A stretch of 64,000 nucleotides of DNA from Fistulifera solaris (lineage: Eukaryota; Bacillariophyta; Bacillariophyceae; Naviculales; Stauroneidaceae): positions 374,501 to 438,500 of the forward strand of contig AP026127.1 in the NCBI GenBank assembly GCA_030295235.1. The letters are read 5' to 3'. The notes under the pieces were generated by a model that had not been told where the DNA came from, did no database searches, and was given only the letters and a program-made list of their open reading frames with translations. The position numbers were made by a program, and so were the translations under genes. This document shows, one piece after another, positions 28,390 to 38,096 of this stretch. Every line of letters starts with the position of its first letter. Position 1 is the first letter of the stretch.

Positions 28390-28927
28390 ACTATTTTTCA
28401 AAACTGCAATTTAGAGAGAAAGTTCAAATAAGATGATTTTCCATGCGGGGTATCATTATTCATTTCGAACGGAGGAGCAATCAACGAAGCTTGTAGTTTT
28501 AGCGTCTATATTGACTAAGGGTAAAATAACCATATGCTGCAATTCTTCACCTCTTGTCTTGTAATGGTCAACGCAATTTCAAGCAAAGATCACACGAACT
28601 TGTCTCTAGTAAGTAGGCTGTCCACATCATTCGTACTCGAACATAGTCCTGGTCACGAATCATGAGTCACGAGTTGGCGGGTCGCGCACAAAAAGATCCT
28701 CGCAATGATGACGTATTTATGACGTGTTGTCGTATGATCGGCAATCAAAAAGGTCGCATACACTTTAATTCATAGTTTATAGTGGTAGTGGATCAAAAAT
28801 GCAGGAAAATCTTGAAAAGCGAAGGTGCGAACGAACTGCATGATGTCATGTTGCAATTACAGAACTCGTTGTCTCGTTTGCTATATCTCATCCATTATAA
28901 CTCGCCAAAGAAAAGTTCAAATCACAA
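28390..28927. promoter_or_regulatory. Intergenic; two TGACGT words upstream of carbamate kinase
   Basis: About 540 bp. TGACGT occurs at 28709-28714 and 28720-28725, in the same orientation and 11 bp apart, about 205-220 bp before the carbamate kinase ATG. This hexamer is the core of the CO2/cAMP-response elements known from the P. tricornutum carbonic anhydrase promoter. Function here is an inference. No gene seen. Confidence 0.45.
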
Positions 28928-30173
28928 ATGTTTCGTCTCGCCGTCAAGAGTCTCGGCAGCGTATCAACCCGCCGAGCCTACAGTTCTACCAGCGCGGTGT
29001 CCGACCGCATCGTGATTGCCGTAGGAGGAAATGCGCTGCAACGACGAGGAGAACGTTTGACCATCGAGAACATGCTCAAAGCGGCTGCCGACATGGCCCC
29101 GACCATCGCGAAGCTAGCGTCCGAGCACGAAGTAGTTTTAACACACGGTAATGGTCCCCAAGTCGGTGAACTGGCTCTCGAACGTTCCGCAGCAACCTTT
29201 GATGTGCTTGGCGCCGAGTCCTGTGGGCAAATCGGCTACGTACTGGCGCAAGCGATGGCGAGTGTAGGATTGACAGCCGCCCCTATCATCACGCAGGTTG
29301 TTATTGACCCCAACAGTCCTGCTTTCCGAAACCCGTAAGTGAGAGAGATAGAGTTTCTCGATGTCGTCGGCATCATTATTTTCCCCAAGCATATCTCATA
29401 CGACGGTCGTTTCCATTCGCAGAACAAAATTCGTCGGTCCTGTGTATGGTCCTAAAGAAGCCCATGCGCTGGCGGAGAGTTTAGGCTGGACGGTCAAGCC
29501 AGATGGAGAATACTTTCGCCGTGTCGTTCCGTCTCCCGAACCGTTGGAAATTCTACAGGTAGACGCTGTGAAAGCCTTACTGCATCACTGCCCCTCCGTA
29601 CTGCCCATTGCTTGTGGTGGTGGTGGAGTTCCCGTCATGCGTATTCCTAGTCGTCCCGAGACATTGCAGGGAGTAGAAGCTGTGATTGATAAGGACGCTT
29701 GCGGTAGTCGTTTGGCAGTGGCACTGGAAGCCGATGCCTTTATCATTCTGACCGATGGCGGTGGTATTTGGCAAGATTTCGGCAAGCCGACCGCACAGGA
29801 AATGGAGACGGTATCTCCAGAATATCTTCTGGGAACAAAGGCTGGAAAGAACTTCCCCGGATCGGTAAGTGCTATTTTGCACAATTTTTGTCTCTGTTTC
29901 GTCAAACATGTAGCGCTCAATAAAAGCGTTTTGGTTGAAAAGATGGGACCCAAAATTCAAGCAGCCATTTCGTTTGTCGAAAACGGCAAACCGGGATGCT
30001 ATGCTGCGATTGGAGATTTAAAGGACGCCGCTAAGATTCTGACGCGAGAGGAGGGTACGATTATCCGAAAAGATGTTGCTGGTAAGGGTGTCGTGTGGCG
30101 AGACCGTGTCAAAAGTCCCGAAGAGGAAAACAAACCTCCCAAGATTGCCAAGGATCCTCCCAAGTACGGATAA
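28928..30173 (+). CDS. Carbamate kinase, three exons, mitochondrial-type leader
   Basis: Interconverts carbamoyl phosphate plus ADP with ATP, CO2 and ammonia. Exons are 28928-29334, 29423-29864 and 29943-30173; introns are 88 and 78 bp with GTAAGT donors. The spliced product is 359 residues. The leader MFRLAVKSLGSVSTRRAYSS looks mitochondrial. The enzyme core starts RIVIAVGGNALQRRGERLT, then LTHGNGPQVGELALE, PIACGGGGVPV, DKDACGSRLAVALEADAFI and LTDGGGIW; splicing joins FPGS to MGPKIQAAISF. Intron 2 is a multiple of three without a stop, so a retained-intron form would add 26 residues. In diatoms the enzyme is expected to connect to the urea cycle's carbamoyl phosphate pool. Confidence 0.93.
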
Positions 30174-30449
30174 ATATGGACTCAATGGCCGGGGACCCGC
30201 ATTTTCTACCCCTGAAATCCAAACATAGCATTCATTTCTTAAGCGTTGAATGGTTTGCGAATAAACTAGCGATAAGTTCTATCTGCTTTCGGTCTTGGCT
30301 TGTTTGTCGAAAAAGGTTCATTTAAACATGAAGTTCGATGTTTTATTGTCATGTTGTTAGGGTGTCTCTAGCTGCGACTCACTCAGTCTCCAGTGCAAGT
30401 GCCGTACCAGTAAGACTTGGAAACGCCATTTATGGTCAGACACGGAAAC

Positions 30450-30518
30450 GACGTTAAAATTCTGCCTCGCCGTAGGCTCTACGTAGAAACTTGTACTGAG
30501 AGGCAGAATTTTAACGTC
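30450..30518. repeat. Perfect 19-bp inverted repeat (hairpin)
   Basis: GACGTTAAAATTCTGCCTC at 30450-30468 is exactly complementary to 30500-30518, with a 31-base spacer. It lies about 280 bp after the carbamate kinase stop. It could be a small MITE remnant or a structured RNA. Confidence 0.9.
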
Positions 30519-30582
30519 CTTTCCCGCTCTCTACTCTCTAGCCTCTAGAGCTACAAGTAGAGTGAGTTGCGAGAGCGAGAGC

Positions 30583-31243
30583 GAGAGACGCAAAACGGAA
30601 CCCTTTATTGTTCGGTTCATGACTCATGACTACTGTACAATTCAGTCTTGGCTGGCTGGCGTAAACTAACACTCCATCTCATAGTGGAAATTCAAGTGCC
30701 GATCCTCGGACTTTCGACATGAAAATAAAAAAAGCTCTTAACAAGTAGTTCAGAATCACCATTGTTGCGACTTTTTCTACCCGTAATTACAATCATATTC
30801 GCAGTTGAACGACAGTGGACGGATACGAGAGACGCAAAACGGAACCCTTTGTTGTTCGGTTCATGACTCATGACTACTGTACAATTCAGTCTTGGCTGGC
30901 TGGCGTAAACCAACACTCCATCTCATAGTGGAAATTCAAGTGCCGATCCTCGGATTTTCGACATGAAAATAAAAAAAAGCTCTTAACAAGTAGTTCGGAA
31001 TCACCATTGTTGCGACTTTTTCTACCCGTAATTACAATCATATTCGCAGTTGAATGACAATGGACGGATGCGAGAGACGCAAAACGGAACCCTTTGTTGT
31101 TCGGTTCATGACTCATGACTACTGTACAATTCAGTCTTGGCTGGCGTAAACCAACACTCCATCTCATAGTGGAAATTCAAGTGCCGATCCTCGGATTTTC
31201 GACATGAAAATAAAAGAAACTTTTAACAAGTAGTTCAGAATCA
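30583..31243. repeat. 245-bp tandem repeat, 2.7 copies
   Basis: Copies start at 30583, 30827 and 31072 (periods 244 and 245). The third stops after about 172 bp. Each opens gagagacgcaaaacggaacc and contains the doubled word catgactcatgact and taaac(t/c)aacactccatctc. Copies differ by a few bases only. No open frame is conserved. A weakly similar order of words is found at 48.3-48.65 kb. Confidence 0.92.
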
Positions 31244-32017
31244 TCAAAACAGAAACTACAAAATACGAAAGGGTTGCAAGCTTCGACGAATGGACTTCAC
31301 GCCCTTGATCTTTTCGGTAGCTGAACTGTTGAGTAAACCAGCCGTTGAAGCGTCCCGCAGGCTTGCTCCTATTCTTTCCGTAAAAGGGAACGATCTTATC
31401 TGGATACATGTGGTTATGTGCGTTCTCGTTTGAGCATTTCTCTTGCTCGATCTGCGAGTATGCTCATCCGAACTCCCCGACAAAGAGAAACTGTTCGCTC
31501 CTCCGACTTGGCAAGATGGACGTGGCTTGGTTCTTTACTAGGCTCCACCCAACAACATGATGTCGACAAACTACTCCAGAAGGAGCATACTTTTCACTCA
31601 GCAACTATCACTATCATCCATTATATGTTATGGTAACAAAAAGCTTACCAGGTACGATGACACGACAATTCCTACACGGGATTCATCAATTGACTCATGA
31701 CCATCCAAGATCCTAGCTCGTTTCTCACTTATGCGCATCGGTACTCAGTCTCTAAGTAAAAAATTATCCGTTACATGCTACGTAATTATTTGTTGTACAG
31801 TAGACCTTAGACTAGGTCTAGTCACATCATGTCACATCCGTTTTCAAAAAAATAATATTGTCCTTATTGCATGACGGAACCACACCGTCACCAACCACAA
31901 ACTTCTCGCTTCTCGCTCTCATTACATTGCTAGAGAGTCTACTGGTATAAAATTGCGCAATTTTTCAATCTTTCCTTTCCAATCGCAACGTTCGTGCATA
32001 GAAGGATTCAGTGAATT

Positions 32018-32733
32018 ATGTTTTCGTCAAGTAAAGCGGGTTTCGCTGTGGCGGGGGCCGCAGCACTCGGGACGGTATGTGAGGTGTTGATTTCGAATGT
32101 CTCAACCGTTGGCATCTTGTTTCCCCACTCACACCTTTGTCAATTCATCAGTGCGTCTACCTTTATTTACAATCGGGAAAGGAAGACACGCCGTCGAATG
32201 AAGGAAGCGAGGCACCCGTAAAAACAAACGGCACTGTAAACGCTGAGGTCTCGAGCACAACGGCACCAACGACATTTGATCGTGAAATAACATCAGAAAA
32301 TGCGGCGATGGTGAACCTTTCAAAAGCGACAAGTTCTAATGAAACCACGACATCGGATTTAGTTGCTGCAGTACTTCCGACCACGAGTCTTGCGGAAAGT
32401 ATTCCGACAGAAGCACGAAAAAGTATGCCGATCGGTGACCTTAGTGATAGTTGGGAAAAAGTAGTCAATAAAGGAAGTAATGAGTCGCCACAAACTACCA
32501 GAGAGCAATCTCTGTATCCTACTGTGGAATTGGCGGAATCGTACGAGACGATGGACGAAGAAAACATCAATCTTCAAACGGATGCTGCCGCCGTAGCCAG
32601 AATGAGAAGTGCGGCAGCGAAAAGAAAAAAGAACAAGAAAACGACTACCGCGGCGGAAGTAGCAAAGAAAGAAATGCAATCGGCTCCCGCTGCCGTCAAG
32701 AAAAAGAAGAAAAAAGATCAGATAAATGGATGA
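32018..32733 (+). CDS. Hypothetical single-pass membrane protein, one intron
   Basis: Exon 1 (32018-32074, 19 codons) and exon 2 (32152-32733) flank a 77-bp GT-AG intron. Splicing joins AGFAVAGAAALGT to CVYLYLQSGKED, which creates one N-terminal membrane helix that neither exon encodes alone. The remaining 180 residues are polar and Ser/Thr-rich. A conserved-looking block LSDSWEKVVNKG and an acidic stretch come before a very Lys-rich tail (AVKKKKKKDQING). It is 212 residues when spliced. The tail suggests contact with nucleic acid or acidic lipids, or an ER-retrieval-like signal. No family recognised. Confidence 0.7.
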
Positions 32734-33045
32734 GAGAGGATAGTTGAAAGAATTTTTACGAGCGCACGCTCCCTTTTGATTTGACTTTTTTTGTTTTTTC
32801 GCGTATGCGCATCGTTCAGCTAGTTCAAGCAATCAACTTCGATGCCTTTCTCTTCCATGAAATGTTTTTCAGTGAGAGAGAGAGAGAGTTTTACCGGTAG
32901 CTAGGTGCTAAATCTTTAGATCTAGATTCATCAACTGATACCGGTAAGATATTTCAACTTTCGCACCTCGCCGCACCGCCCTCGCTATCATATTTATTTC
33001 GAAAATGGCGATAGAAGCGACTGCACGGTCTTCATTTGAGTCTAA

Positions 33046-34803
33046 ATGGTCAGGTGCAACGTACATTCACTCTCGGCTGTCATTATTTTGTTTCAAATGG
33101 CACTACTGATGGGATTGCGGAGGCAGCGACCCCTTCATGTGTCCGCATTTATCACAAAGATCAATCCTATGAGGAAAATACCCGTCACTTTTCGAAAGTT
33201 GCAAAGCCATCACAGACAGTTGAAAGCCGTCTCTTCCTTAGATGTTCCGTCGGAAATGAAACGCGCTTTTTGTCAAGATATATTGCCTTGTGTATCGAAT
33301 CATCAGAACAACATGACAATCGTTCTCTTGGCGGGTGTTAGTGGAGGTTGTGATTCCGTCGCTTTATTTCATGCTCTACAAGAGATTCGACAGAAAGACA
33401 ATTCGGTTAACATTCCGTGGAAATGGACTTTTGTGCACAATTCCAGTACCACCACTTTTCTGTTACACGCCATTCATTTCGATCATCAACAACGAGGAGA
33501 AAACAGTACTGCCGACCGAGAACTCGTCGAAGCATTGTGTCAGCAATATAATGTGCCTTGCACAACCATATTCTGGAATGACGAGCACCACGAAAGCTTT
33601 TCGCAAGAAAATGCCAGAAACTGGCGACGGAGTCATATGCGACAGCACTTGCAAGAACTCATATCGAAAGAAAATGCCACTGGTTTTATAGTCACTGCCC
33701 ATCATTTGGATGATTCAAATGAAACACTACTTCTCAAACTGCTTCGTGGCTCGCATCTGACCAAGTTAGCCGGAATGAACCCAATAGTAACCGATGAGGT
33801 GGATGGCAATTTGTATTGGGTCCGACCTCTGCTCTCGCTGAGTAAGAATCAACTGATGGCGTATCTGCAACAAAACAATTATGTCTGGCGAGAAGACGAA
33901 AGTAATGAAAAGGATATTTATCAGCGCAATCGCGTTCGTAATGAACTTATTCCGTTAATGAAGGACTTGATGGGTGGTGACGTTGCTTTTCAAAAGCGTC
34001 TCGATTCCATGGGAGCTCAGAGTCAAAAATTGAGGTCCGATTTGACCGCCCGAGTGGCTTTGTATTTCAAAGAAAATACTCGCCAAGATACAGCATGCCC
34101 CAGTCGGACAATCCTTTTCATTCCCAAAGACACGGATCGCTTGGATTTGGTGTTTGAAGAAGCATTATATGACTGGGTTTCGTGTCACGGAGTTGTTTCA
34201 AATTGCTGCTCCAATCACCAATTTACGTACGAGCAGCTTCAGCGGCTTTTTCGTCAATTAGCGGACTATTCACACAGGCGGAAATGGTCGTTGAATATTG
34301 GTGGAGGATGGGACGTTCAACGAGAAGGAGATGTATTACGCATTGTTGAGTCGAGCTTATCCACAGATAGTGTGGATAGAGGACATGCGACTCAATTGGT
34401 GGAAACCGCTTCAGCACTGCCGGAAGACTGGAAGAATGATTGTTATTACCTTCAAATACAAGTACCAAAAGAGAAAACCGCGAAACAAATCAATTTTGTC
34501 AGCACAACAAGCGCTTACGACGACAATCTCGTAATTACGCCACCTTGGCGTCGAGGGAGAAGTCCATTAGATCTGAAGGAGTTTCTAAGAGGCCAGAAGG
34601 TCGCTCTTCACAATCGAAAAGACGCCCCAGTGATATTGATGGTAAATGAATCCGAATGCTCTCCAACCCTTGTTGCAGTCTTTGTTGATTCAAAAGGAAA
34701 ATGGGTTTTAGATTACCAATTTTGCCCCAAGCCCTATTCTAATGATCGAGGAATAGACGAAAACCAGCGTTGGCTTTGTATTCCGAAGCAATTTCCACAC
34801 TAA
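33046..34803 (+). CDS. tilS: tRNA(Ile)-lysidine synthetase, likely organellar
   Basis: Modifies the wobble C of a CAU-anticodon tRNA to lysidine so that it reads AUA, a step needed in plastids and bacteria-like systems. The ATP-binding PP-loop is SGGCDS at residues 99-104. Downstream blocks typical of TilS follow: HFDHQQRGENSTADRELVE, TAHHLDDSNETLLLKLLRGS, GMNPI and RNRVRNELIPLM. The C-terminal third aligns loosely with TilS accessory domains (FLRGQKVALHNRKDAPV). The N-terminus has a hydrophobic stretch and VSAFITK, which fits plastid import. 585 residues, single exon, intact. Confidence 0.92.
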   Translation: MVRCNVHSLSAVIILFQMALLMGLRRQRPLHVSAFITKINPMRKIPVTFRKLQSHHRQLKAVSSLDVPSEMKRAFCQDILPCVSNHQNNMTIVLLAGVSGGCDSVALFHALQEIRQKDNSVNIPWKWTFVHNSSTTTFLLHAIHFDHQQRGENSTADRELVEALCQQYNVPCTTIFWNDEHHESFSQENARNWRRSHMRQHLQELISKENATGFIVTAHHLDDSNETLLLKLLRGSHLTKLAGMNPIVTDEVDGNLYWVRPLLSLSKNQLMAYLQQNNYVWREDESNEKDIYQRNRVRNELIPLMKDLMGGDVAFQKRLDSMGAQSQKLRSDLTARVALYFKENTRQDTACPSRTILFIPKDTDRLDLVFEEALYDWVSCHGVVSNCCSNHQFTYEQLQRLFRQLADYSHRRKWSLNIGGGWDVQREGDVLRIVESSLSTDSVDRGHATQLVETASALPEDWKNDCYYLQIQVPKEKTAKQINFVSTTSAYDDNLVITPPWRRGRSPLDLKEFLRGQKVALHNRKDAPVILMVNESECSPTLVAVFVDSKGKWVLDYQFCPKPYSNDRGIDENQRWLCIPKQFPH

Positions 34804-34911
34804 TAGACTTGCATAATAAGAAGTTGTTTTTGTAATCCTAACGATTATCGGTCTGATCTACAGCACGTTTCATTAAGCAACTTGCAAGATCCGTTGAAAC
34901 GGTTCACCGTT

Positions 34912-37460
34912 CTATAATTCCATCGCATTTTTCGACAGAGTGTCAAACATGAAATCGTAAGCAAGAGCCGTCATGAAAGCCGATTGTTTTGCATCAGCGG
35001 CCCCTCCATGTCCGCCTTCAATATTTTCGTAGTAGTAGACCGGTAGCTTACCATTGCTTCCATCCATTAGCTTCTTCACAAATTTCCGTGCGTGAGCGGG
35101 ATGTACCCTATCATCGCGAGTACTTGTCGTGACTAGTATAGGCGGGTACTCTGTTCCTTCTTTGATATCTGCAACACATCATTAATGTCAGTTTTCATAA
35201 AGCATCACGCCGGCCACAAGAAGATGGGACTTACTGTGATAAGGAGAATACTTCTGTAAGAACTCCCAGTCGTCCGTATCAGGATTGCCATACTCAGCCA
35301 TCCAGCTTGCCCCAGCTAAGAGAGTGTGAAATCGTTTCATGTCCCTGATGCAATGGAAAAGAAGAATGGTGAGTATCGATCCGCTAATGCGGACCCTAGC
35401 AATGACAAAAAACTTACAGTAAGGGTACAGCGCAATGAATGGCGCCAAACAAATCAGGGCGCATGGTGTACATGTTGCCCACCAATAGTCCACCCTGCAA
35501 AAAATCAACCGTGGTTAGGATTGTGAAATCGGTACAGAGGGTCTTTGAGCTTACCGCAACTTACATTAGAGCCACCCCGAACTGCAAGTGTCTTCGGACT
35601 ACAAACCTTCGTTTCAATTAGATGCTCTCCCACTGCAATAAAGTCTTCATAGCATTTGTTGCGGTTTGCTTTGAGACCGGCTTGATGCCAGGACGGACCG
35701 AACTCACCGCCACCACGAATGTTGGCTTCCACATAAACACCACCCCGCTCCAACCAAGCCACACCCTGTGTCGCAACATAGTGAGGACCCAGAGAGACTT
35801 CAAAACCACCGTAACCGTACAGTAAAGTTGGATTTTTCCCGTTTAGAACGGTATCCTCCTTTCGAACAATGAAGTACGGAATTTGTGTACCATCTTTACT
35901 AGTTGCCGTACATTGAGAAACAACTAGACCCGAGGCGTCAAATTGTGGTGGCAAAGATTTGACATGTTCGACAATAAACGCATCCGACTCGCCGTTTGTT
36001 GTTTCCATTCTAGAAGCGTCCGCCAGGAAAAGAGTACTAGGCGTGACAAAGTCGCTCGTGGTAAACCAAAATTCATCGCTACCCGAATACGGATCGATCG
36101 GACGAATTCCAACGTCCCGGATCTGCGCCTCTTGGGAGCCGCCTTCTATCAATGTCAACCGACTGCCACCATCCTCGATTTTGTAGAACTGAAGCCTTGA
36201 TTTCACGTTGTCCATTGTGGATAAAATGAGATAATTTTTGGTTACCGAGTAGTACTCATAGGCGGTGCGTTCGGTGGGCTCAAACAAGATTTTGTACTCG
36301 CACCCTGTTCGCCCTTTTTGAAGGAATGTTTCCGCATCCGTGTAGATGACAGATCCCTTCTTGTACACCGGTCCGCCTACAACAGGCTCCCAGTCAGAAC
36401 GAAGCGTAATTACCAAAAGCTTTCCTAAAAACGAAATGTTGGCATCATCCTGAACGTCCAGTTCCACAAAATCCGGCGGATCCGACACATACGGTCCACG
36501 TTCGTCGGGCGCCAGTAGATGCTCAAATTGCACGGAGCGTACAAAATATTTGGATGTATAGAACGTCATGGCGCGCGAGTACACTTCGTAGATGCCACCT
36601 CCCCAAATTCGTTCGTCACTAATGAAAGCCGAAACCGAAACGTCCGTCGTTTCACCTTCAAACACCACCTTGGCATCGGTGAGGAGGTCCGTGCCACGCA
36701 CCCATTCACGGACCGTTCGGGGATACCCACTGTCGGTTAACGAATCGGGACCTGTATCGGTACCTACTAGTAGTACATTGCGACTCTTGTAGCTCACACG
36801 CGACTTTGCTTCCGGCAATTGGAAGGGTTGGTCGGTCACAAAGTCGTTGGTGGTCAAATCGAATTCTTTCACATGCGTAGCATCCGATCCTCCGCGGCTC
36901 AGAACAATCAAAGCGCGAGTGACACGATCTTTGGAGTACACGGGATCTCTGGATCGAGGCAATGGCCGACTGCCGCCCCACACCCAACTAATTCCATCTT
37001 TCTCCGCCAAGGCATCGACATCCAAAACGGTAGTCCATTCGATATCGGACGTTTTCTTGTACGAAGACAAAGTCGTGTACCGCCATAATCCCTTGGGATT
37101 CTTGGCGTCTTTCCAAAAGTTGAACAAAATGGGTTCTCCGTCGTCATTGACGCCAAAGTGAGTCACGTGGGGAATGCGATCGTCGGATTCGAGAATTTGG
37201 AGGACACGCGCGTAAGTGCCTTTCTCTTCGGGGTTCCCCAAAGCCGCCAAGCAAGCGGCATTCGCGGATCGCGCGAAATCGAGTGATTGCTCCGACTCGA
37301 CTTCCTCCAACCAAATGTAAGGGTCTTCCGCTGTAGATACAGTAGTAGTAGACATGCTGCGAAATAATGGAGAAAGGAAGGGGCGATGACGGGCAAGGAA
37401 CGAGACCGACGGACGACTGAGTAAGGATAAGCTGAGTACCAGGCGCGAGAAGATTAGCAT
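34912..37460 (-). CDS. Prolyl oligopeptidase family serine peptidase, four exons
   Basis: Cleaves short peptides after proline or, for oligopeptidase B relatives, basic residues. Coding exons are 35565-37460, 35418-35494, 35235-35344 and 34912-35168; introns are 70, 73 and 66 bp. The beta-propeller part starts EDPYIWLEEVESEQS. The catalytic serine is in RGGSNGGLLVG, which intron 1 splits after GGSN. The acid is in TRDDRVHPAH, and the histidine is in IEGGHGG. The product is about 779 residues from M at 37460, whose next 25 residues look like a presequence or signal. M at 37355 would give a cytosolic form, and M at 37604 is also open. The copia insertion begins 250 bp upstream. Intact. Confidence 0.93.
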
Positions 37461-37707
37461 GGGTAAGGTATTCACGCAGCCTTGGTTCTTTAAGTGATAA
37501 GGAACCAAATGGACTTGCCAGTAAATAGATTGGGATGAAAAGCGATGATGCGAAAAAAAAGATCGCAGAAAGCATCGGATTGCCCGCGAAAATAAGGAAC
37601 GCATTCTTCACAAAGTACCTCTAGTGGCTCATTCGGTATCATTCACCTAAATAAGGAATAAGCTATACGTACAAGTAGTATCAAAAGATGAATGGTATAG
37701 AACAGAA

Positions 37708-37795
37708 CGAAATAAGGCAGTGGTGTAAAATTATGACTACAAGTGTTACATCTACCACGGAGGCTTCCCCGTCTGTACTACACTCGGTTATTTCG
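37708..37795. repeat. Terminal direct repeat, left copy (88 bp)
   Basis: Identical to 44426-44513. The repeat itself begins CGAAATAA and ends TTATTTCG, an 8-bp inverted pair, instead of the TG...CA usual for LTRs. It is short for a copia LTR, so it may be an LTR remnant or an independent small repeat. Confidence 0.85.
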
Positions 37796-38096
37796 GTCCC
37801 CTCACGATGAGACCCGAGCTAGGGCTTCAACGTGTCCTTCATAACCGATAAACCCTTATTTCATGGAAAAACAACATAAAAACCATGACGATTCATTCAT
37901 CGAATCCATCCTTCATCATGTGGAAAATACATCAAAACCACACATCGACTTGTCCGTGGAAAATACGTCAAAACCACGTATCAAACTTGAAACTTCAATC
38001 ACTGTACCTGGACGAAAAACTTATCCCCAGGAGGCTCATCCCATCGGAATAGTAAACATAACTACCCAACCAGTGCATCGGGACCTATCGCCTGCA

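Larger units (their letters stand above)
30174..32017. other. 1.8 kb non-coding region with an inverted repeat and tandem repeats
   Basis: No gene is supported between carbamate kinase and the 32.0 kb gene. It holds the 19-bp inverted repeat (30450-30518) and the 245-bp tandem repeats (30583-31243) listed separately. The part from 31250 to 32017 is unique AT-rich sequence. A 75-codon minus-strand frame there has no recognisable domain. Confidence 0.6.

Noticed and set aside
31256-31483. 75-codon minus-strand frame beside the 245-bp repeats
   Set aside because: Low-complexity, no domain, overlapped by another equally weak frame.
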